Positions 1 to 10,398 of a DNA stretch of 64,000 nt are shown piece after piece. The stretch is from Allosaccharopolyspora coralli. Lineage in GTDB: Bacteria > Actinomycetota > Actinomycetes > Mycobacteriales > Pseudonocardiaceae. Both the position numbers and the translations under genes were made by a program. The notes below the pieces were generated by a model. It saw only the letters and a list, made by a program, of their open reading frames with translations. It made no database searches and was not told the DNA's origin. How positions within the stretch are numbered: the first letter of the stretch is position 1; the number at the start of each line of letters is the position of its first letter. The stretch spans positions 3,534,001 through 3,598,000 of the forward strand of contig NZ_CP045929.1 of the NCBI RefSeq assembly GCF_009664835.1, in the 5' to 3' direction.

Positions 1-840
1 CAGCTCGGTGCGGGTCGTCATCGACAGGCCCGCCAGCAGGCCACCGATGGCCAGCGAACCCGTGTCGCCCATGAAGATCTTCGCCGGCGCCGCGTTCCAC
101 CACAGGAACCCGACACACGCCGCCATCGCCGCAGCCGCCACGATCGCCAAATCCAGCGGATCACGCACCTGATAACACGCGGGCCCGGGACCACCCACGA
201 TGTCCGAGCAGGCGTAGCGGAACTGCCAGAACGCGATGAGCACATAGCTGGCCAGCACCATCGCCGCCGACCCCGCGGCGAGACCGTCCATGCCGTCGGT
301 GAAGTTCACCGCGTTCGACCAGCCGCTGATCGCCAGGAACGCGAACAGCACGAACCCGACGGCGCCGAACGAGACCACGGTGATGTCGCGGATGAACGAC
401 AGGTTCTCCGAAGCGGGAGTGATGCCGTTCTGGTCCGGGAACTGGATCGCCAGGATCGCGAACAGCACCGCCGCCACGACCTGACCGACCGTCTTCGCGG
501 TCTTGTTCAGCCCCAGGTTGCGTTGCTTACGGATCTTGATGAAGTCGTCGAGGAACCCGACGATGCCCAGCGCAGTCGTCAGACCGAGCACCAGCAGCGC
601 GGACGCCGACGGCAGCTCGTCGCTGACCGTCAGGTGCGTGACCAGGTAGCCCGCCCACATCGCGACGAGGATCGCCACGCCGCCCATCGTCGGCGTGCCG
701 CGCTTGGCCGAGTGCGCGCCCTGCACCTCCTCGCGGATCTCCTGGCCGAATCCTTGCCGGGAGAAGACCCGGATCAGGTACGGCGTGAACAGGATGGAGA
801 CGACCAGGGCGACGGCCGCCGCGACCAGGATGCTCTTCAC
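1..840 (-). CDS. mraY: Phospho-N-acetylmuramoyl-pentapeptide transferase (MraY), 3' end missing
   Basis: Transfers phospho-MurNAc-pentapeptide from UDP to undecaprenyl phosphate to make lipid I at the inner membrane face. Only 280 codons are visible; the C-terminus (about 80 residues) lies outside the window. The translation shows several hydrophobic segments plus the family motifs [25 protein letters not shown] and FMGDTGS, which include the conserved aspartates. The GTG start overlaps the murF stop (GTGA), so it is translationally coupled as last visible gene of the dcw operon. Confidence 0.95.
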   Translation of the reverse strand, partial: MKSILVAAAVALVVSILFTPYLIRVFSRQGFGQEIREEVQGAHSAKRGTPTMGGVAILVAMWAGYLVTHLTVSDELPSASALLVLGLTTALGIVGFLDDFIKIRKQRNLGLNKTAKTVGQVVAAVLFAILAIQFPDQNGITPASENLSFIRDITVVSFGAVGFVLFAFLAISGWSNAVNFTDGMDGLAAGSAAMVLASYVLIAFWQFRYACSDIVGGPGPACYQVRDPLDLAIVAAAAMAACVGFLWWNAAPAKIFMGDTGSLAIGGLLAGLSMTTRTEL

Positions 841-2309
841 GCCTGCTCCTCCCCACCGGCGTCGGCCGCCAGGAGGTCCTCGGCGACCCGCCACAGGGCC
901 GCCGCCTTCGATGCCTTGGTCAGCACCACGTCACCCGGGCGCAGTTCGGCGCGCAGCAGCGCGACGGCCGCGTCGACATCGGGAACCAGGACCGACTCCT
1001 CTCCCCACGAGCCTTCCATCACGGCTCCCTGGTGCATCGCCCGCGCCTGCTCGCCGACGACCACCAGACGGTCGATGTTCAGTCGCACCGCCAGGCGTCC
1101 GAGCTCGTCGTGCGCCCGCACGGTGTCCTCGCCGAGTTCACCCATCAGTCCCAGCACCGCCCAGCCGCGACCGGGCGTCTCCCGCGTCATCGAGGCCAAA
1201 GTCTTGAGTGCCGCGCGCATCGACTCGGGGTTCGCGTTGAACGCGTCGTTGACGACGGTGACACCGTCGGCGGTCTCGGTGACCTCCATGCGTCGCGACG
1301 ACACACGCTGCACCGCGTCCAGCCGGGCGGCGACCTCGCGGGTGTCGACGCCGACCTCGCGGGCGATCGCCGCGGCGGTCAACGCGTTGCCGATGTGGTG
1401 CTCGCCGTGCAGCGGGAGCGTCACCTGCGCCGAGCCTTCGGGGGTGACCAGCGTGAACCGTGGACGCGCCTGGTCGTCGAGCGTGACGTCCTCGGCCCGC
1501 ACGTCCGCCGACGGCGCCTGGCCGACGAGCACGACCCGCGCCGATGTCCGCTCGGCCATCGCCGCGACCAGCGGATCGTCGCCGTTGAGCACGGCCACCC
1601 CGTCCGCGGGAAGCGCTTCGACGAGTTCGCCCTTGGTCTGCGCGATCATCTCCTGCGAACCGAACTCGGACATGTGCGCGCTGCCGACGTTGAGCACCGC
1701 TCCGATGCGCGGCGGCGCGACCTCGCAGAGGGCGGCGATGTTGCCGACCCCCCGCGCGGAGAGTTCCAGCACCAGATGGCGGGTGTCCTCGTCGGCGCGC
1801 AGCACCGTCCACGGGTGGCCGAGTTCGTTGTTGAACGAGCCGGGCGGTGCGACCGTCGGACCGGACGGGGTGAGGACCTGCGCGATCAGATCCTTCGTGG
1901 ACGTCTTCCCGGACGAACCGGTGACTCCGACGACCGTCAGTCGCTCCAGTCGGTCGACGACGTGGCGAGCGAGCCTGCCGAGCGCGTGCAGCACCGCGGC
2001 ACCGGAGCCGTCGGTGTCCCCCGCCAGCGCCATCACGCGCGACCGGTCCGAGTCGGGCGCGGGCGGCACGATCACGGCGGGGGCGTCGACCTCGCGCGCG
2101 GCGAGCACTCCGACCGCACCGTCGGCGACCGCACTCGCGGCGAAGTCGTGTCCGTCGACCCGCTCGCCCGGCACGGCGACGAACAGTCCGCCCGCGGTCA
2201 GCTTCCGGGAGTCGAACTCGACTCCGCCGGTCACCACTTCGTCGCCGCCGCAGCGATGCAGGCTTCCGCCGACCGCGTCGGCGATCTCGGCCAGGCTCAA
2301 CCGGATCAC
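837..2309 (-). CDS. murF: UDP-N-acetylmuramoyl-tripeptide--D-Ala-D-Ala ligase (MurF)
   Basis: Cytoplasmic ATP-dependent ligase that adds D-Ala-D-Ala to the UDP-MurNAc-tripeptide. 490 residues, usual family length. N-terminal domain begins [15 protein letters not shown]; the Mur-ligase P-loop [13 protein letters not shown] and the [11 protein letters not shown] motif are intact. The GTG start is chosen because AGGAGG lies six bases upstream and family alignment begins there; a longer upstream frame exists but has no family similarity. 43 bp downstream of murE; its stop overlaps mraY. Confidence 0.95.
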   Translation of the reverse strand: MIRLSLAEIADAVGGSLHRCGGDEVVTGGVEFDSRKLTAGGLFVAVPGERVDGHDFAASAVADGAVGVLAAREVDAPAVIVPPAPDSDRSRVMALAGDTDGSGAAVLHALGRLARHVVDRLERLTVVGVTGSSGKTSTKDLIAQVLTPSGPTVAPPGSFNNELGHPWTVLRADEDTRHLVLELSARGVGNIAALCEVAPPRIGAVLNVGSAHMSEFGSQEMIAQTKGELVEALPADGVAVLNGDDPLVAAMAERTSARVVLVGQAPSADVRAEDVTLDDQARPRFTLVTPEGSAQVTLPLHGEHHIGNALTAAAIAREVGVDTREVAARLDAVQRVSSRRMEVTETADGVTVVNDAFNANPESMRAALKTLASMTRETPGRGWAVLGLMGELGEDTVRAHDELGRLAVRLNIDRLVVVGEQARAMHQGAVMEGSWGEESVLVPDVDAAVALLRAELRPGDVVLTKASKAAALWRVAEDLLAADAGGEEQA

Positions 2310-2352
2310 GTCGCCTCCTGTTGCCCCGGACGGCACTCGTTCACAGCGCTGG

Positions 2353-3951
2353 TCACCGAGCGTCTTCCTCTCGTTCGCGGACGGCCCGAGCCAATTCGTC
2401 CCGGTCGGAGAAGGGATGCACAACGCCGCCCACGTCCTGACCGGTCTCGTGTCCTTTGCCCGCCACCACGACGATGTCGCCCGACTCGGCGTGCCGGACG
2501 GCCTCGTCGATGGCCTGTCTCCGGTCGCCGATCTCGACCACCTCGCCGCGTTCCTCCGGCCGTAGTGCCAGTGCACCGCCGAGCATCGCGGCGCGGATCT
2601 CGGCGGGATCCTCGCTGCGCGGGTTGTCGTCGGTGACGACGAGCAGGTCCGCGCGTTGCGCCGCGGCCTCGCCCATCAGCGGGCGCTTCAGCGTGTCTCG
2701 GTCGCCGCCGCACCCGAGCACGACGATCACCTTCCCGGACACCTGTGCCCGCGCCGCGTCGAGCACCGCGGCCACCGCACCGGGCTTGTGCGAGTAGTCC
2801 ACCACAGCGGCGAAGTCCTGCCCGAGTGCGACACGCTCCATGCGCCCCGGAACGTCCACTTCGGCGAGTCCACGCTCGATCGCCTCCACCGGAACGTCGA
2901 CCGCGCGCAGCATCCCCGCGGCCAGCAACGCGTTCGCCACGTTGAACGGCCCGGGCAACCGCAGCCGTACGTCGAAGCTCGACGACTCCGGTCCGTGCAC
3001 GGTGAACGTCTGTTCGCCGGTCGGCAGCGGCGCCACGGCACTCACCGTCCAGCTCGCCTCGCCGATCGTCGAGACCGTCTCGGTCTCCGGCTTGACCAGC
3101 CGCCGACCCCATTCACCGTCGACGCACACGACTTCGCGCTCCGAGCGACCGTCGAACAGCAGCGCCTTCGCGCCGAAGTAGTCGTCGAGGTCCTTGTGGA
3201 AGTCCAGGTGGTCCTGCGAGAGGTTGGTGAACCCGCCGACCGCGAAACGGGTGCCCGCCGCGCGCCCGAGGGCGAGCGCGTGGCTGGAGACCTCCATCGC
3301 GACGTGGGTGACGCCGCCTTCGAGCATGACGGCGAACAGGGCCTGCAGGTCGGGAGCCTCGGGCGTGGTGAACGCGCTCTCCAGCCGCTCACCTGCGATG
3401 CGCGTCTCGACGGTGCCGACCATGCCTGTGGTGTGGCCCGCCTCGCGCAGACCCGACTCCACCAGGTACGCCGTCGTCGTCTTGCCCGAGGTGCCGGTGA
3501 TTCCCAGGATCGACAGCCGCTGCGACGGGTCACCGTAGATCCGCGAGGACGCGGGCCCGAGCACGCTGCGGGGGTCCTCGTGGATGAGCAGCGCGACCGC
3601 ACCGTCCCGGACCCGGGGATGGTCGGCGAGGTCGACCCGTTCGACGCCGGCCTCGTCGGTGAGAACCGCCACCGCGCCCGCTTCGATCGCCTCGGCCGCG
3701 AAGTCGGCTCCGTGCACCCGCGTCCCCGGCAGCGCGGCGAACAGGTCCCCCGCTCGGACGTGCTGCGCCCGCAACGTCGCACCGGACACCGTGGGCGCGG
3801 CGCGGTGACCTGCGGCGCGACGGATGCGCGCGCCGATGGTCCCGGCGAGTTCCTCGAGAGCCACCGGCTCGACCCGAGACGGTCGAGGCGGGGCAGTAGC
3901 GACCGCTGATGGCACGTCGACAGAGGCTACCGGTACCGCCTTCGGGGGCAT
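2353..3951 (-). CDS. murE: UDP-MurNAc-L-Ala-D-Glu:meso-DAP ligase (MurE)
   Basis: Adds meso-diaminopimelate to UDP-MurNAc-dipeptide. P-loop GITGTSGKTTTAYL, the carbamoylated-lysine region and the DNPRSEDP motif are seen; DNPR is the known selector for meso-DAP over lysine. About 532 residues from the ATG at 3951. The start is uncertain: an in-frame ATG at 3975 and a GTG at 3957 are possible, and none has a well-spaced ribosome site. The first 40 residues are Pro/Ala-rich and not conserved. A MITE-like element separates it from ftsI, so transcription may not be continuous. Confidence 0.93.
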   Translation of the reverse strand: MPPKAVPVASVDVPSAVATAPPRPSRVEPVALEELAGTIGARIRRAAGHRAAPTVSGATLRAQHVRAGDLFAALPGTRVHGADFAAEAIEAGAVAVLTDEAGVERVDLADHPRVRDGAVALLIHEDPRSVLGPASSRIYGDPSQRLSILGITGTSGKTTTAYLVESGLREAGHTTGMVGTVETRIAGERLESAFTTPEAPDLQALFAVMLEGGVTHVAMEVSSHALALGRAAGTRFAVGGFTNLSQDHLDFHKDLDDYFGAKALLFDGRSEREVVCVDGEWGRRLVKPETETVSTIGEASWTVSAVAPLPTGEQTFTVHGPESSSFDVRLRLPGPFNVANALLAAGMLRAVDVPVEAIERGLAEVDVPGRMERVALGQDFAAVVDYSHKPGAVAAVLDAARAQVSGKVIVVLGCGGDRDTLKRPLMGEAAAQRADLLVVTDDNPRSEDPAEIRAAMLGGALALRPEERGEVVEIGDRRQAIDEAVRHAESGDIVVVAGKGHETGQDVGGVVHPFSDRDELARAVREREEDAR

Positions 3952-4261
3952 CCTCACGGTCGGTGTCGCGATCATCGAACGTGTGATCCCGGCCTCCGGT
4001 GACGAACCCTGCGGACCTGACCACCGGAGCAGTACCCGCTGCGGCGGCCGCGCGCGGTCCGCGTCGTTCGTGCCGACACCGCGGTGCGTTCCGGCGCGAC
4101 CATCGATGCTGTGGCCGAGATCATGTTCGATGCCGGGCCTCCAGCGGTGCGACGAGCGAACGAGCTCAGCGGTTGCGCGGATCGAGAGCTGCAGTCGGGC
4201 ACACTGCGGTGACCAGCCGCGATGTGAGGTTCCGCCGCGGAAGGACCCACCCCCGCTCACA
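3952..4261. other. Gene-free leader upstream of murE
   Basis: No coding region with family similarity was found in these 310 bases, although a minus frame stays open through them into murE. Around 4229-4245 lies GGTTCCGCCGCGGAA, a near copy of a palindromic core that recurs at 46512 and 47843. The remainder is probably the murE leader. No clear -35/-10 pair was identified. Confidence 0.5.
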
Positions 4262-4446
4262 CTGAGAGCGCATTGTGGAACTGGCGCCTCCGCAGGGTGA
4301 GGGGCTCCGGCGTTCGGAGTTCGTGCCTCGCAAGGCAGGGGTCCTCGCCACGTACGCCTGGTACTCAAGAGGACACCGACGCCGCGAGGCGCGAACTGGG
4401 GCGGCGGTACCGGACCACCTCCCCAAGTTCCCCAATGCGCTCTGAG
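4262..4446. mobile_element. MITE-like element with terminal inverted repeats, inside the dcw cluster
   Basis: 185 bp. The left end CTGAGAGCGCATTGTGGAAC and the right end, read from the other strand as CTCAGAGCGCATTGGGGAAC, match at 18 of 20 positions. It has no coding capacity. A longer copy (57751-57967) lies in the opposite orientation and shares most of the interior, including GCCTGGTACTCAAGAG. The right end stops 3 bp before the ftsI stop codon. This is inferred to be a non-autonomous transposable element; no target duplication is obvious. Confidence 0.7.
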
Positions 4447-4449
4447 AAC

Positions 4450-6303
4450 TCATCGGATCTGAAGGATCTGCTCGGGAGCCGGCTCCTTCGACAACGGCAG
4501 CTGGTACCGCTGGGTCAGGTAGGAGGCGACGTCGTGGAACAGCGGTGCCGCCGACGAGCCCTCCGGAGTGCCGGACTGCGGTGCGTCCAGCATCAGCCCA
4601 ACCACGAACCGTGGATCGTCCGCGGGAACGATCCCGGCGAACGTGATCCAGTAGTTCGACTGGCTGTAGCAGTTGCACGACGGGTCGATCTGCTGCGCGG
4701 TCCCCGTCTTCCCCGAGACCTGGAAGCCTTCCAGCGCAGCGTCGGAGCCGGTGCCTTCCTGCTGCGGGACGTCCTGCACCACGGAACGCAACATGTCCTT
4801 GACGGTGTCCGCGGTCCGCTCCGAGACCACCCGCACGCCCTCCGGTTGCGGTCGCTCCTCCCGCTGACCGTCCGGGCCGGTTTCCGCCGCGATGATCCTC
4901 GGCGGCACGCGCACACCGTCGTTGGCGATCGCCTGATACATCCCGGCCATCTGCAGCACGGTCATCGACAGGCCCTGCCCGATCGGCAGGTTCGCGAACG
5001 TCGAACCGGACCAGTCCTCCTTCGGCGGCACGTAGCCGGAGGACTCGCCGGGCAGCCCGATCCCGGTCTGCTGACCGACGCCGAACTTGTGCATCAGGTC
5101 GGCGAACCGGTCCTCACCCAGCCGTTGCGCGGTCATCAAGGTGCCCACGTTCGACGACTTGCCCAGCACGCCGGTGAACGTCAACGGGATCGTGCCGTGC
5201 GACCAAGCGTCCCCGACGACGCGGTCGGCCACCTTGATCTGACCCGGCACCTGCAACACCGAGTCCGGACGCACGAGCCCGTCCTCGATCGCACCGGCCG
5301 CCGTGACCACCTTGTGCACCGAACCGGGCTCGAACGGGTTCGTCACCGCCGCGTTGCCGAGCGCCTTGTTCGTCCACGTGTCGCTGTTCGCCGGGTTGAA
5401 GCTCGTGTCGTTGGCGAGCGCGTACACCTCGCCGGTGTGTGAATCGAGAACGACCGCGCTGCCGCCACGGGCTCCCGCCTTGGCGACGTAGTCCGCCAGC
5501 TTGTTCTGCACTGTGTACTGCAGGTCGGAGTCGATCGTCAGTTCCAGGTCCGAACCGGGCGTCGCCGGCTCCAGCTCCCGCTCGGTGCCGGGAATGACGA
5601 CCGGGCTGCCTGCGGCGGTGTCCGACACCTTCGCGCCGTCGCGCCCCGCGAGCAGCTTGTCCAGCGAGCTCTCCATACCGATGAGCCCCTTGACCTTCTC
5701 CTCGTCCATCCGCCACTTCGCGGCACCGACGACGTTGGCCCCGACCTCGCCTGCCGGGTACTCGCGCGTCGCCCGGTATTCCGCGCCGACGTGCGGGTAC
5801 TTCTCGGTGATGAGCCGGGCGGCACCGGGGTCGATCACCGGACCGAAGTAGGTGAACCTCTTCTGCGAGAACAGCGCGTCGAGGACCTCCTTCTCCGGCA
5901 GCTTCGGACCCACGACCTGATGGATGTAGCGCGCGATCTCGCGCTTGTACTGGTCCGCGTTCGGCTTCGACGGGTCCTGGCGGTGCGCTTCGTTCTGGTC
6001 TTCGCGCAACGAGATCGGGTTCGTATACAGCTGCCGGGACTCGCTGCTGAACGCCAGGACGTTCCCGCTCCGGTCGGTGATCTCCCCGCGTTCGGCCGGA
6101 ATCGCCTCCTTCGTGAGCCGCTGCTTCTCCGACTCCTGCGACAACGCGCTGGCCTGGAACCCCTGCACTCGCACCAACTGGGCGCCTGCGGCCACGAGCG
6201 CGAGCACCAGGATCAGCCGGCCCACCACCAGGCGTCGGCTACTCCCGGCGACGTTCGTGCGGGCCGTCCGCCTCGTGACCCGTTTCCCCCCGCCGCGTGC
6301 CAT
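4450..6303 (-). CDS. ftsI: Peptidoglycan transpeptidase FtsI / PBP3 (class B penicillin-binding protein)
   Basis: Septal D,D-transpeptidase that crosslinks peptidoglycan in the divisome with FtsW. 617 residues: short basic cytoplasmic N-terminus, one membrane anchor near residues 27-47, dimerisation domain, then the transpeptidase domain. Active-site motifs are present: SVHK (Ser-x-x-Lys), SSN (Ser-x-Asn) and KTGTAQ. No PASTA repeats. The ATG overlaps the ftsL-like stop (TGATG). The stop is three bases from a MITE-like element. Confidence 0.95.
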   Translation of the reverse strand: MARGGGKRVTRRTARTNVAGSSRRLVVGRLILVLALVAAGAQLVRVQGFQASALSQESEKQRLTKEAIPAERGEITDRSGNVLAFSSESRQLYTNPISLREDQNEAHRQDPSKPNADQYKREIARYIHQVVGPKLPEKEVLDALFSQKRFTYFGPVIDPGAARLITEKYPHVGAEYRATREYPAGEVGANVVGAAKWRMDEEKVKGLIGMESSLDKLLAGRDGAKVSDTAAGSPVVIPGTERELEPATPGSDLELTIDSDLQYTVQNKLADYVAKAGARGGSAVVLDSHTGEVYALANDTSFNPANSDTWTNKALGNAAVTNPFEPGSVHKVVTAAGAIEDGLVRPDSVLQVPGQIKVADRVVGDAWSHGTIPLTFTGVLGKSSNVGTLMTAQRLGEDRFADLMHKFGVGQQTGIGLPGESSGYVPPKEDWSGSTFANLPIGQGLSMTVLQMAGMYQAIANDGVRVPPRIIAAETGPDGQREERPQPEGVRVVSERTADTVKDMLRSVVQDVPQQEGTGSDAALEGFQVSGKTGTAQQIDPSCNCYSQSNYWITFAGIVPADDPRFVVGLMLDAPQSGTPEGSSAAPLFHDVASYLTQRYQLPLSKEPAPEQILQIR

Positions 6304-7079
6304 CAGGGAGCGTCCACCGCCGGAGCGGGTGCGGCGAGACGCTGCGGGTCGTCCTGCTCCGGAGCAGGCTGCTGGTCAGCAGGCGGCTGCTCGGCGGGCG
6401 GCTGCTGCTCGGGTGCGCGTGCGTTCGGGTCCTGTCCCGGCTGGACGGGGGGAACCTCGCCCGGCTGCGGCGCGGGAGGCTCGGGCGGTGGGGGCGGAGC
6501 AGGAGCCTCGGCCGGTTCCGGCTCACCGACGACCGCGACCGAACCGTCCGGCTGGACCTGCAGGTACGCCGGTTCCGGGGCAGGCACCATGCCGAGCTCG
6601 GACGCGCGACGCTGCAGCGCAGGCGTCGCGTCGAGTGCGCTCACATCGCGCAGCAGCGTCTCTTTGCGCTCCTGCAACGCGTTGACCTCCGCTTCGGCGT
6701 TCTGCAGCTGGTACGAGCCGCTGACCGCCGCGATCGCCAGCCACAGCGTCGCGATCAGTCCGACCGCCAGCAGCGACATCACCGTCACCATGAACGGCAG
6801 CCGTGCGTGCGCGACCTTCGACTGCAGCATCGCTTTGCCTGCGGCAGCGCGCCGCACCGGGCCGCGCTTGACCGCCCGCTGCGGCGCCTTCGTCGAGGCG
6901 GACCGGTGTGGTCGCGACTGCGGGGCGTTGCGCTCCGCGGTGCGTTCCCGCCGTTCGTCGCGACGCGGGGCGCGTTCCGGCGCGCGGGTCGCGGTACCGG
7001 ACCGGCTGCGGGACGTCTTCGCCTCACGCTCGGTCGCCTGCCGTGCGGCGGCTGTCCTGGTGTGGGTCGGTGCTGTCAT
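6303..7079 (-). CDS. FtsL-like bitopic divisome protein with long Pro-rich tail
   Basis: 258 residues. Basic disordered N-terminus (about 1-90), one membrane helix (about 95-120), a short coiled-coil-like stretch around [19 protein letters not shown], then an unusual Pro/Glu/Gln-rich extracellular tail of about 90 residues. Position between rsmH and ftsI and the topology fit FtsL, which recruits FtsI/FtsW through FtsQLB; sequence identity of FtsL is always weak. Overlaps rsmH (ATGA) and ftsI. The tail may span or bind the cell wall (inference). Confidence 0.75.
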   Translation of the reverse strand: MTAPTHTRTAAARQATEREAKTSRSRSGTATRAPERAPRRDERRERTAERNAPQSRPHRSASTKAPQRAVKRGPVRRAAAGKAMLQSKVAHARLPFMVTVMSLLAVGLIATLWLAIAAVSGSYQLQNAEAEVNALQERKETLLRDVSALDATPALQRRASELGMVPAPEPAYLQVQPDGSVAVVGEPEPAEAPAPPPPPEPPAPQPGEVPPVQPGQDPNARAPEQQPPAEQPPADQQPAPEQDDPQRLAAPAPAVDAP

Positions 7080-8098
7080 GCCGCCGCCTCCTTGATGCGC
7101 TCCGCTGCCCGCAGCCGCACCGAGGCGGCGCGCGGGTTCTGGGCTGCTTCGTCGTCACCGGCGCGCTCGGCGCCCCGGGTGAGCAGACGCAGCTCCGGGC
7201 CGTGCCCGGGAAGTTCCACCGGCAGCCCCGCTGGAGTCCGTGAGGACGCGCCCTCGGCAAGAGTCCGCTTGACCAGCCGGTCCTCCAGGGAGTGGTACGA
7301 GAGCACGACGACACGGCCGCCGACGGCCAGCGCCGCGACCGCTGCCGGGACCGCGCGTCCCAGCACCTCCAACTCGCCGTTGACCTCGATGCGCAACGCC
7401 TGGAAGGTGCGCTTGGCGGGATGTCCACCGGTGCGGCGAGTGGCGGCGGGCACCACCCGGTACAGCAGTTCCACCAACCGCTCGCTGCGGTCGAACGGGG
7501 CGTTCTCCCGCTCGCGCAGCACAGCGGAGGCGATCTTCGAGGCGAACTTCTCCTCGCCGTACTCCCGAAGGACCCTGGCGAGCGCCCCGTGCGAGTAGGT
7601 GTTGAGCACGTCCGCCGCCGTCGGCCCGGTGCTCGCGTCCATCCGCATGTCCAGCGGTGCGTCGTGCGCATAGGCGAAACCCCGGTCGGTCTCGTCGAGC
7701 TGCAGCGAGGACACGCCCAGGTCGAAGAGCACTCCGTCCACAGCGGACATGCCGAGCTCGGGGAGGACCTCGCCGAGCTCGTCGTAGACCGCGTGCACGA
7801 GGTGTGTCCGATCGGCGAAGCGCGCCAGCCGCCGCTCGGCCAGCCGCAACGCCTGCCGGTCGCGGTCGAGGCCGACCAGGTGCAACCGGGGGTGGGCCTG
7901 CAGCAGCGACTCGGCGTGGCCACCCATGCCGAGCGTGGTGTCCACGACGACGGCGGGGCCCTCGGCCAGCGCGGGCGCGAGCAGGTCCAGCGTGCGATCA
8001 CGCAGCACGGGGACGTGCCGTTCGTGCGCAGCGCGCTCGTCGTCGCGCCGGGGCGAATTGTCATCGCCCTGCGACGAGGCGCGGTCGATACCGCCCAT
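7076..8098 (-). CDS. rsmH: 16S rRNA (cytosine1402-N4)-methyltransferase RsmH (MraW)
   Basis: SAM-dependent enzyme that N4-methylates C1402 of 16S rRNA. About 340 residues; begins with the family pattern [15 protein letters not shown], then [11 protein letters not shown] (SAM-binding), [11 protein letters not shown] and [14 protein letters not shown]. The ATG at 8098 is preferred, with GGAGG eight or more bases upstream; a GTG immediately before it is possible. The stop overlaps the next gene. 184 bp separate it from mraZ. Confidence 0.94.
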   Translation of the reverse strand: MGGIDRASSQGDDNSPRRDDERAAHERHVPVLRDRTLDLLAPALAEGPAVVVDTTLGMGGHAESLLQAHPRLHLVGLDRDRQALRLAERRLARFADRTHLVHAVYDELGEVLPELGMSAVDGVLFDLGVSSLQLDETDRGFAYAHDAPLDMRMDASTGPTAADVLNTYSHGALARVLREYGEEKFASKIASAVLRERENAPFDRSERLVELLYRVVPAATRRTGGHPAKRTFQALRIEVNGELEVLGRAVPAAVAALAVGGRVVVLSYHSLEDRLVKRTLAEGASSRTPAGLPVELPGHGPELRLLTRGAERAGDDEAAQNPRAASVRLRAAERIKEAAA

Positions 8099-8282
8099 CA
8101 CGGTCCCCTCCTCCCGCGTGGTGTCCCTGTGGCGGCGGTGCATCCCACTGCCCCGCCGGTGGTGCTGTGATGCCGGATCCCGTCAGGTCCCAGCCCGCCC
8201 GCATCCTGATGCCGGGGAAGGTGCATCAGGCTCTGTCGAGCGGACCGAGGCCTCACGGCACCCGGACGTCTCCCCCTCCGGG

Positions 8283-8714
8283 TCAGAAGACCCCGGGTAG
8301 GACCTCCTCCCGCGCCTGCGCGTAGTTCTCCTCGTTCTCGTCGAGGTAGCTCTCCCAGCGCTCGGCGTTCCAGATCTCGAGCCGATTGATCGCGCCGATG
8401 ACCACGCAGTCCTTGCTGAGACCGGCGTAGCGGCGCAACTCGGAAGCGATCGAGATCCGTCCCTGCGAGTCCTGGCTCTGCTCGTCGGTGCCCGCGAACA
8501 GGTAGCGCTGGTAGGCACGCACCGACTCGTTGGTGAACGGCGCCTCGGCGACCTTCCGCGCCATCTGCTCGAACTCGTCACGGGGGAAGACGTAGAGACA
8601 GTGGTCCTGACCTTTGGTGATCATGAGACCCCCCGTCAACGGTTCCCGGAACTTCGCGGGCAACGTCAATCGCCCTTTGTCGTCCAACTTGGGGTAGTGG
8701 GTTCCGAGGAACAC
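8283..8714 (-). CDS. mraZ: Transcriptional regulator MraZ
   Basis: Ring-forming DNA-binding protein of the AbrB fold, first gene of the dcw cluster and known in other bacteria to control that operon through GTGGG repeats. 143 residues with the two expected half-domains, marked by [10 protein letters not shown] near the N-terminus and DSQGRISIA in the middle. The GTG start at 8714 has GGGAGG eight bases upstream and gives the family start xFLGTH. Matching operator repeats lie 133 bp upstream. Confidence 0.95.
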   Translation of the reverse strand: MFLGTHYPKLDDKGRLTLPAKFREPLTGGLMITKGQDHCLYVFPRDEFEQMARKVAEAPFTNESVRAYQRYLFAGTDEQSQDSQGRISIASELRRYAGLSKDCVVIGAINRLEIWNAERWESYLDENEENYAQAREEVLPGVF

Positions 8715-8846
8715 TCGGGCCACCTCCCCCCGACCTCCGGGCCCGGGGCTCTCCCCGGACCCGACACCGCGGTCCGTCCCGCAACCGCACGACTGTTCAC
8801 GCCACTGCCGACCGAACTGCAACTGCTCCCAGCGGGACCCCCTTCG

Positions 8847-8888
8847 CCCCACCGTCACCCACAGTACCCCACAACGCTCCACCGTCAA
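8847..8888 (-). promoter_or_regulatory. mraZ promoter overlapped by four MraZ boxes
   Basis: On the minus strand, hexamers GTGGAG, GTGGGG, GTGGGT and GTGGGG begin at 8882, 8872, 8862 and 8852, exactly 10 bp apart. A -35 TTGACG (8888-8883) and a -10 TACTGT (8866-8861) with a 16-bp spacer interleave with them. MraZ is known to bind tandem TGGG-type repeats with this spacing, so autoregulation of the dcw operon is the simplest reading. The promoter call is from pattern only. Confidence 0.72.
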
Positions 8889-9363
8889 CACGAATCACCC
8901 GGGTCGCACCCGTCCGAATGGCGACGTTTACCCAGGTAATCCCGATGGGGAGGACCGTGGGGGACGGTGGAGGAACGAGGTGTCCGACACTCCGGCGACG
9001 TGTCGTGTCGATCACGATGAACCTGTCTCGCGGCGCCGGTCAGGCAGCGGGGACCCTTCCAGCCCGACGCGTGGGGGAACGTGGGGAGCCGCGACCGGCT
9101 ACGGAAGCACACCGTTGTTTGACACACTGCACCGCAGGCTGAAGAGCCGATCGCGGCGCTCGCCCGCGGCGGGACGGCCGAGAGGCCGAGGACGGCCCGG
9201 ATCGGCACGACACCGGAAGGCGTATGACCGATACTGGCCGCATCGGTCGATTCGCCGACCGGCGTGGATGTCCGCACCCGACGACAGCCGCGCGACCGGC
9301 ACCATCCATCCCGGTTTCGCGACGGACGGATGCGGGGTGTCCCGCAGGACCACAGGAGGATGC
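8889..9363. other. Divergent gene-free region between mraZ and moxR
   Basis: 475 bp. No conserved reading frame was recognised; a plus frame stays open through it into moxR but lacks family similarity before the chosen start. The strong ribosome site AGGAGG at 9354-9359 belongs to moxR. No confident moxR promoter was found. Confidence 0.5.
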
Positions 9364-10395
9364 GTGACGCCCAGGACTGACACGACGGACACCGCGGTCG
9401 ACGGCGAGCACGCACAGCCGAGCATCGGCGCGTTGCACGACACCGTGCAACGCATCGCCGCCAACGTGGAACGGGTCCTGGTCGGCAAACCGGAGGTCGT
9501 GCGGATCGCACTGGTCACGTTGCTCGCCGAGGGCCACCTGCTGGTCGAGGACGTACCGGGCGTCGGCAAGACCTCACTCGCGAAGGCGCTGGCACGCTCG
9601 ATCGACTGCACGGTGAGCCGCATCCAGTTCACCCCGGACCTGCTGCCCAGCGACATCACGGGCGTGTCGATCTACAACCGGCAGGGCGAGGAGTTCGAGT
9701 TCCGCCCCGGTCCGGTGTTCGCCAACATCGTCGTCGGCGACGAGATCAACCGCGCGTCACCGAAGACCCAGTCGGCGCTGCTGGAGTGCATGGAGGAGGA
9801 CCAGGTCACCGTCGACGGGCAGACCTATCCGCTGCGGAAGCCGTTCATGGTGATCGCGACCCAGAATCCGATCGAGATGGAGGGCACCTACGCCCTGCCG
9901 GAGGCGCAACGCGATCGGTTCACCACCCGCGTCTCCCTCGGGTACCCGGATCCGAACGCGGAGCTGGAGATGGTCGACGAGCACTCTGGCGACGATCCGC
10001 TGGAACAGCTGCGGCCCGCGGCCGACGCGCAACGGGTCAGCGCCCTGATCGGGGCGGTGCGGCGCGTGCACACCACCACCGAGGTACGCCGGTACGCCAT
10101 CGAGCTCGTCGCGGCGACCCGACAGCTCCCCGAGCTGCGTCTCGGAGCCTCCCCGCGCGCGACCCTGCATCTGGTGCGCGCCGCACGCGCCCAGGCCGCG
10201 TTGGCCGGACGGGATTTCGTGATCCCCGACGACGTCCAAGCGGTCGCCTCGCCCGTCCTGGCACACCGGCTGGTGCTCACCAGCGAAGCGCACGCGACCC
10301 GGCGCTCCGCTGCGGACCTGGTGCGTCAGCTGCTGCAGCGGGTGGCCGTCCCGCGCGGCTCGCACATCGCCCGCGATTCCGACGCGCGGCGGTGA
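9364..10395 (+). CDS. MoxR-family AAA+ ATPase
   Basis: Chaperone-like AAA+ ATPase. 343 residues with Walker A VEDVPGVGKTSLAK, Walker B and MoxR signature GDEINRASPKTQSALLECM, and sensor ATQNPIEMEGTYALPEAQ. The GTG at 9364 is preceded by AGGAGG and starts just before the conserved region. It leads a three-gene unit (DUF58, transglutaminase) with gaps of 3 bp and an overlap; such trios are common in actinobacteria and are thought to work on a shared envelope substrate, which is unknown. Confidence 0.93.
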   Translation: MTPRTDTTDTAVDGEHAQPSIGALHDTVQRIAANVERVLVGKPEVVRIALVTLLAEGHLLVEDVPGVGKTSLAKALARSIDCTVSRIQFTPDLLPSDITGVSIYNRQGEEFEFRPGPVFANIVVGDEINRASPKTQSALLECMEEDQVTVDGQTYPLRKPFMVIATQNPIEMEGTYALPEAQRDRFTTRVSLGYPDPNAELEMVDEHSGDDPLEQLRPAADAQRVSALIGAVRRVHTTTEVRRYAIELVAATRQLPELRLGASPRATLHLVRAARAQAALAGRDFVIPDDVQAVASPVLAHRLVLTSEAHATRRSAADLVRQLLQRVAVPRGSHIARDSDARR

Positions 10396-10398
10396 CGC

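Noticed and set aside
523-2565. 680-codon plus-strand open frame opposite murF
   Set aside because: It lies antisense to murF, has low-complexity Arg/Ser/Thr composition and no family motif; high GC leaves long shadow frames open.
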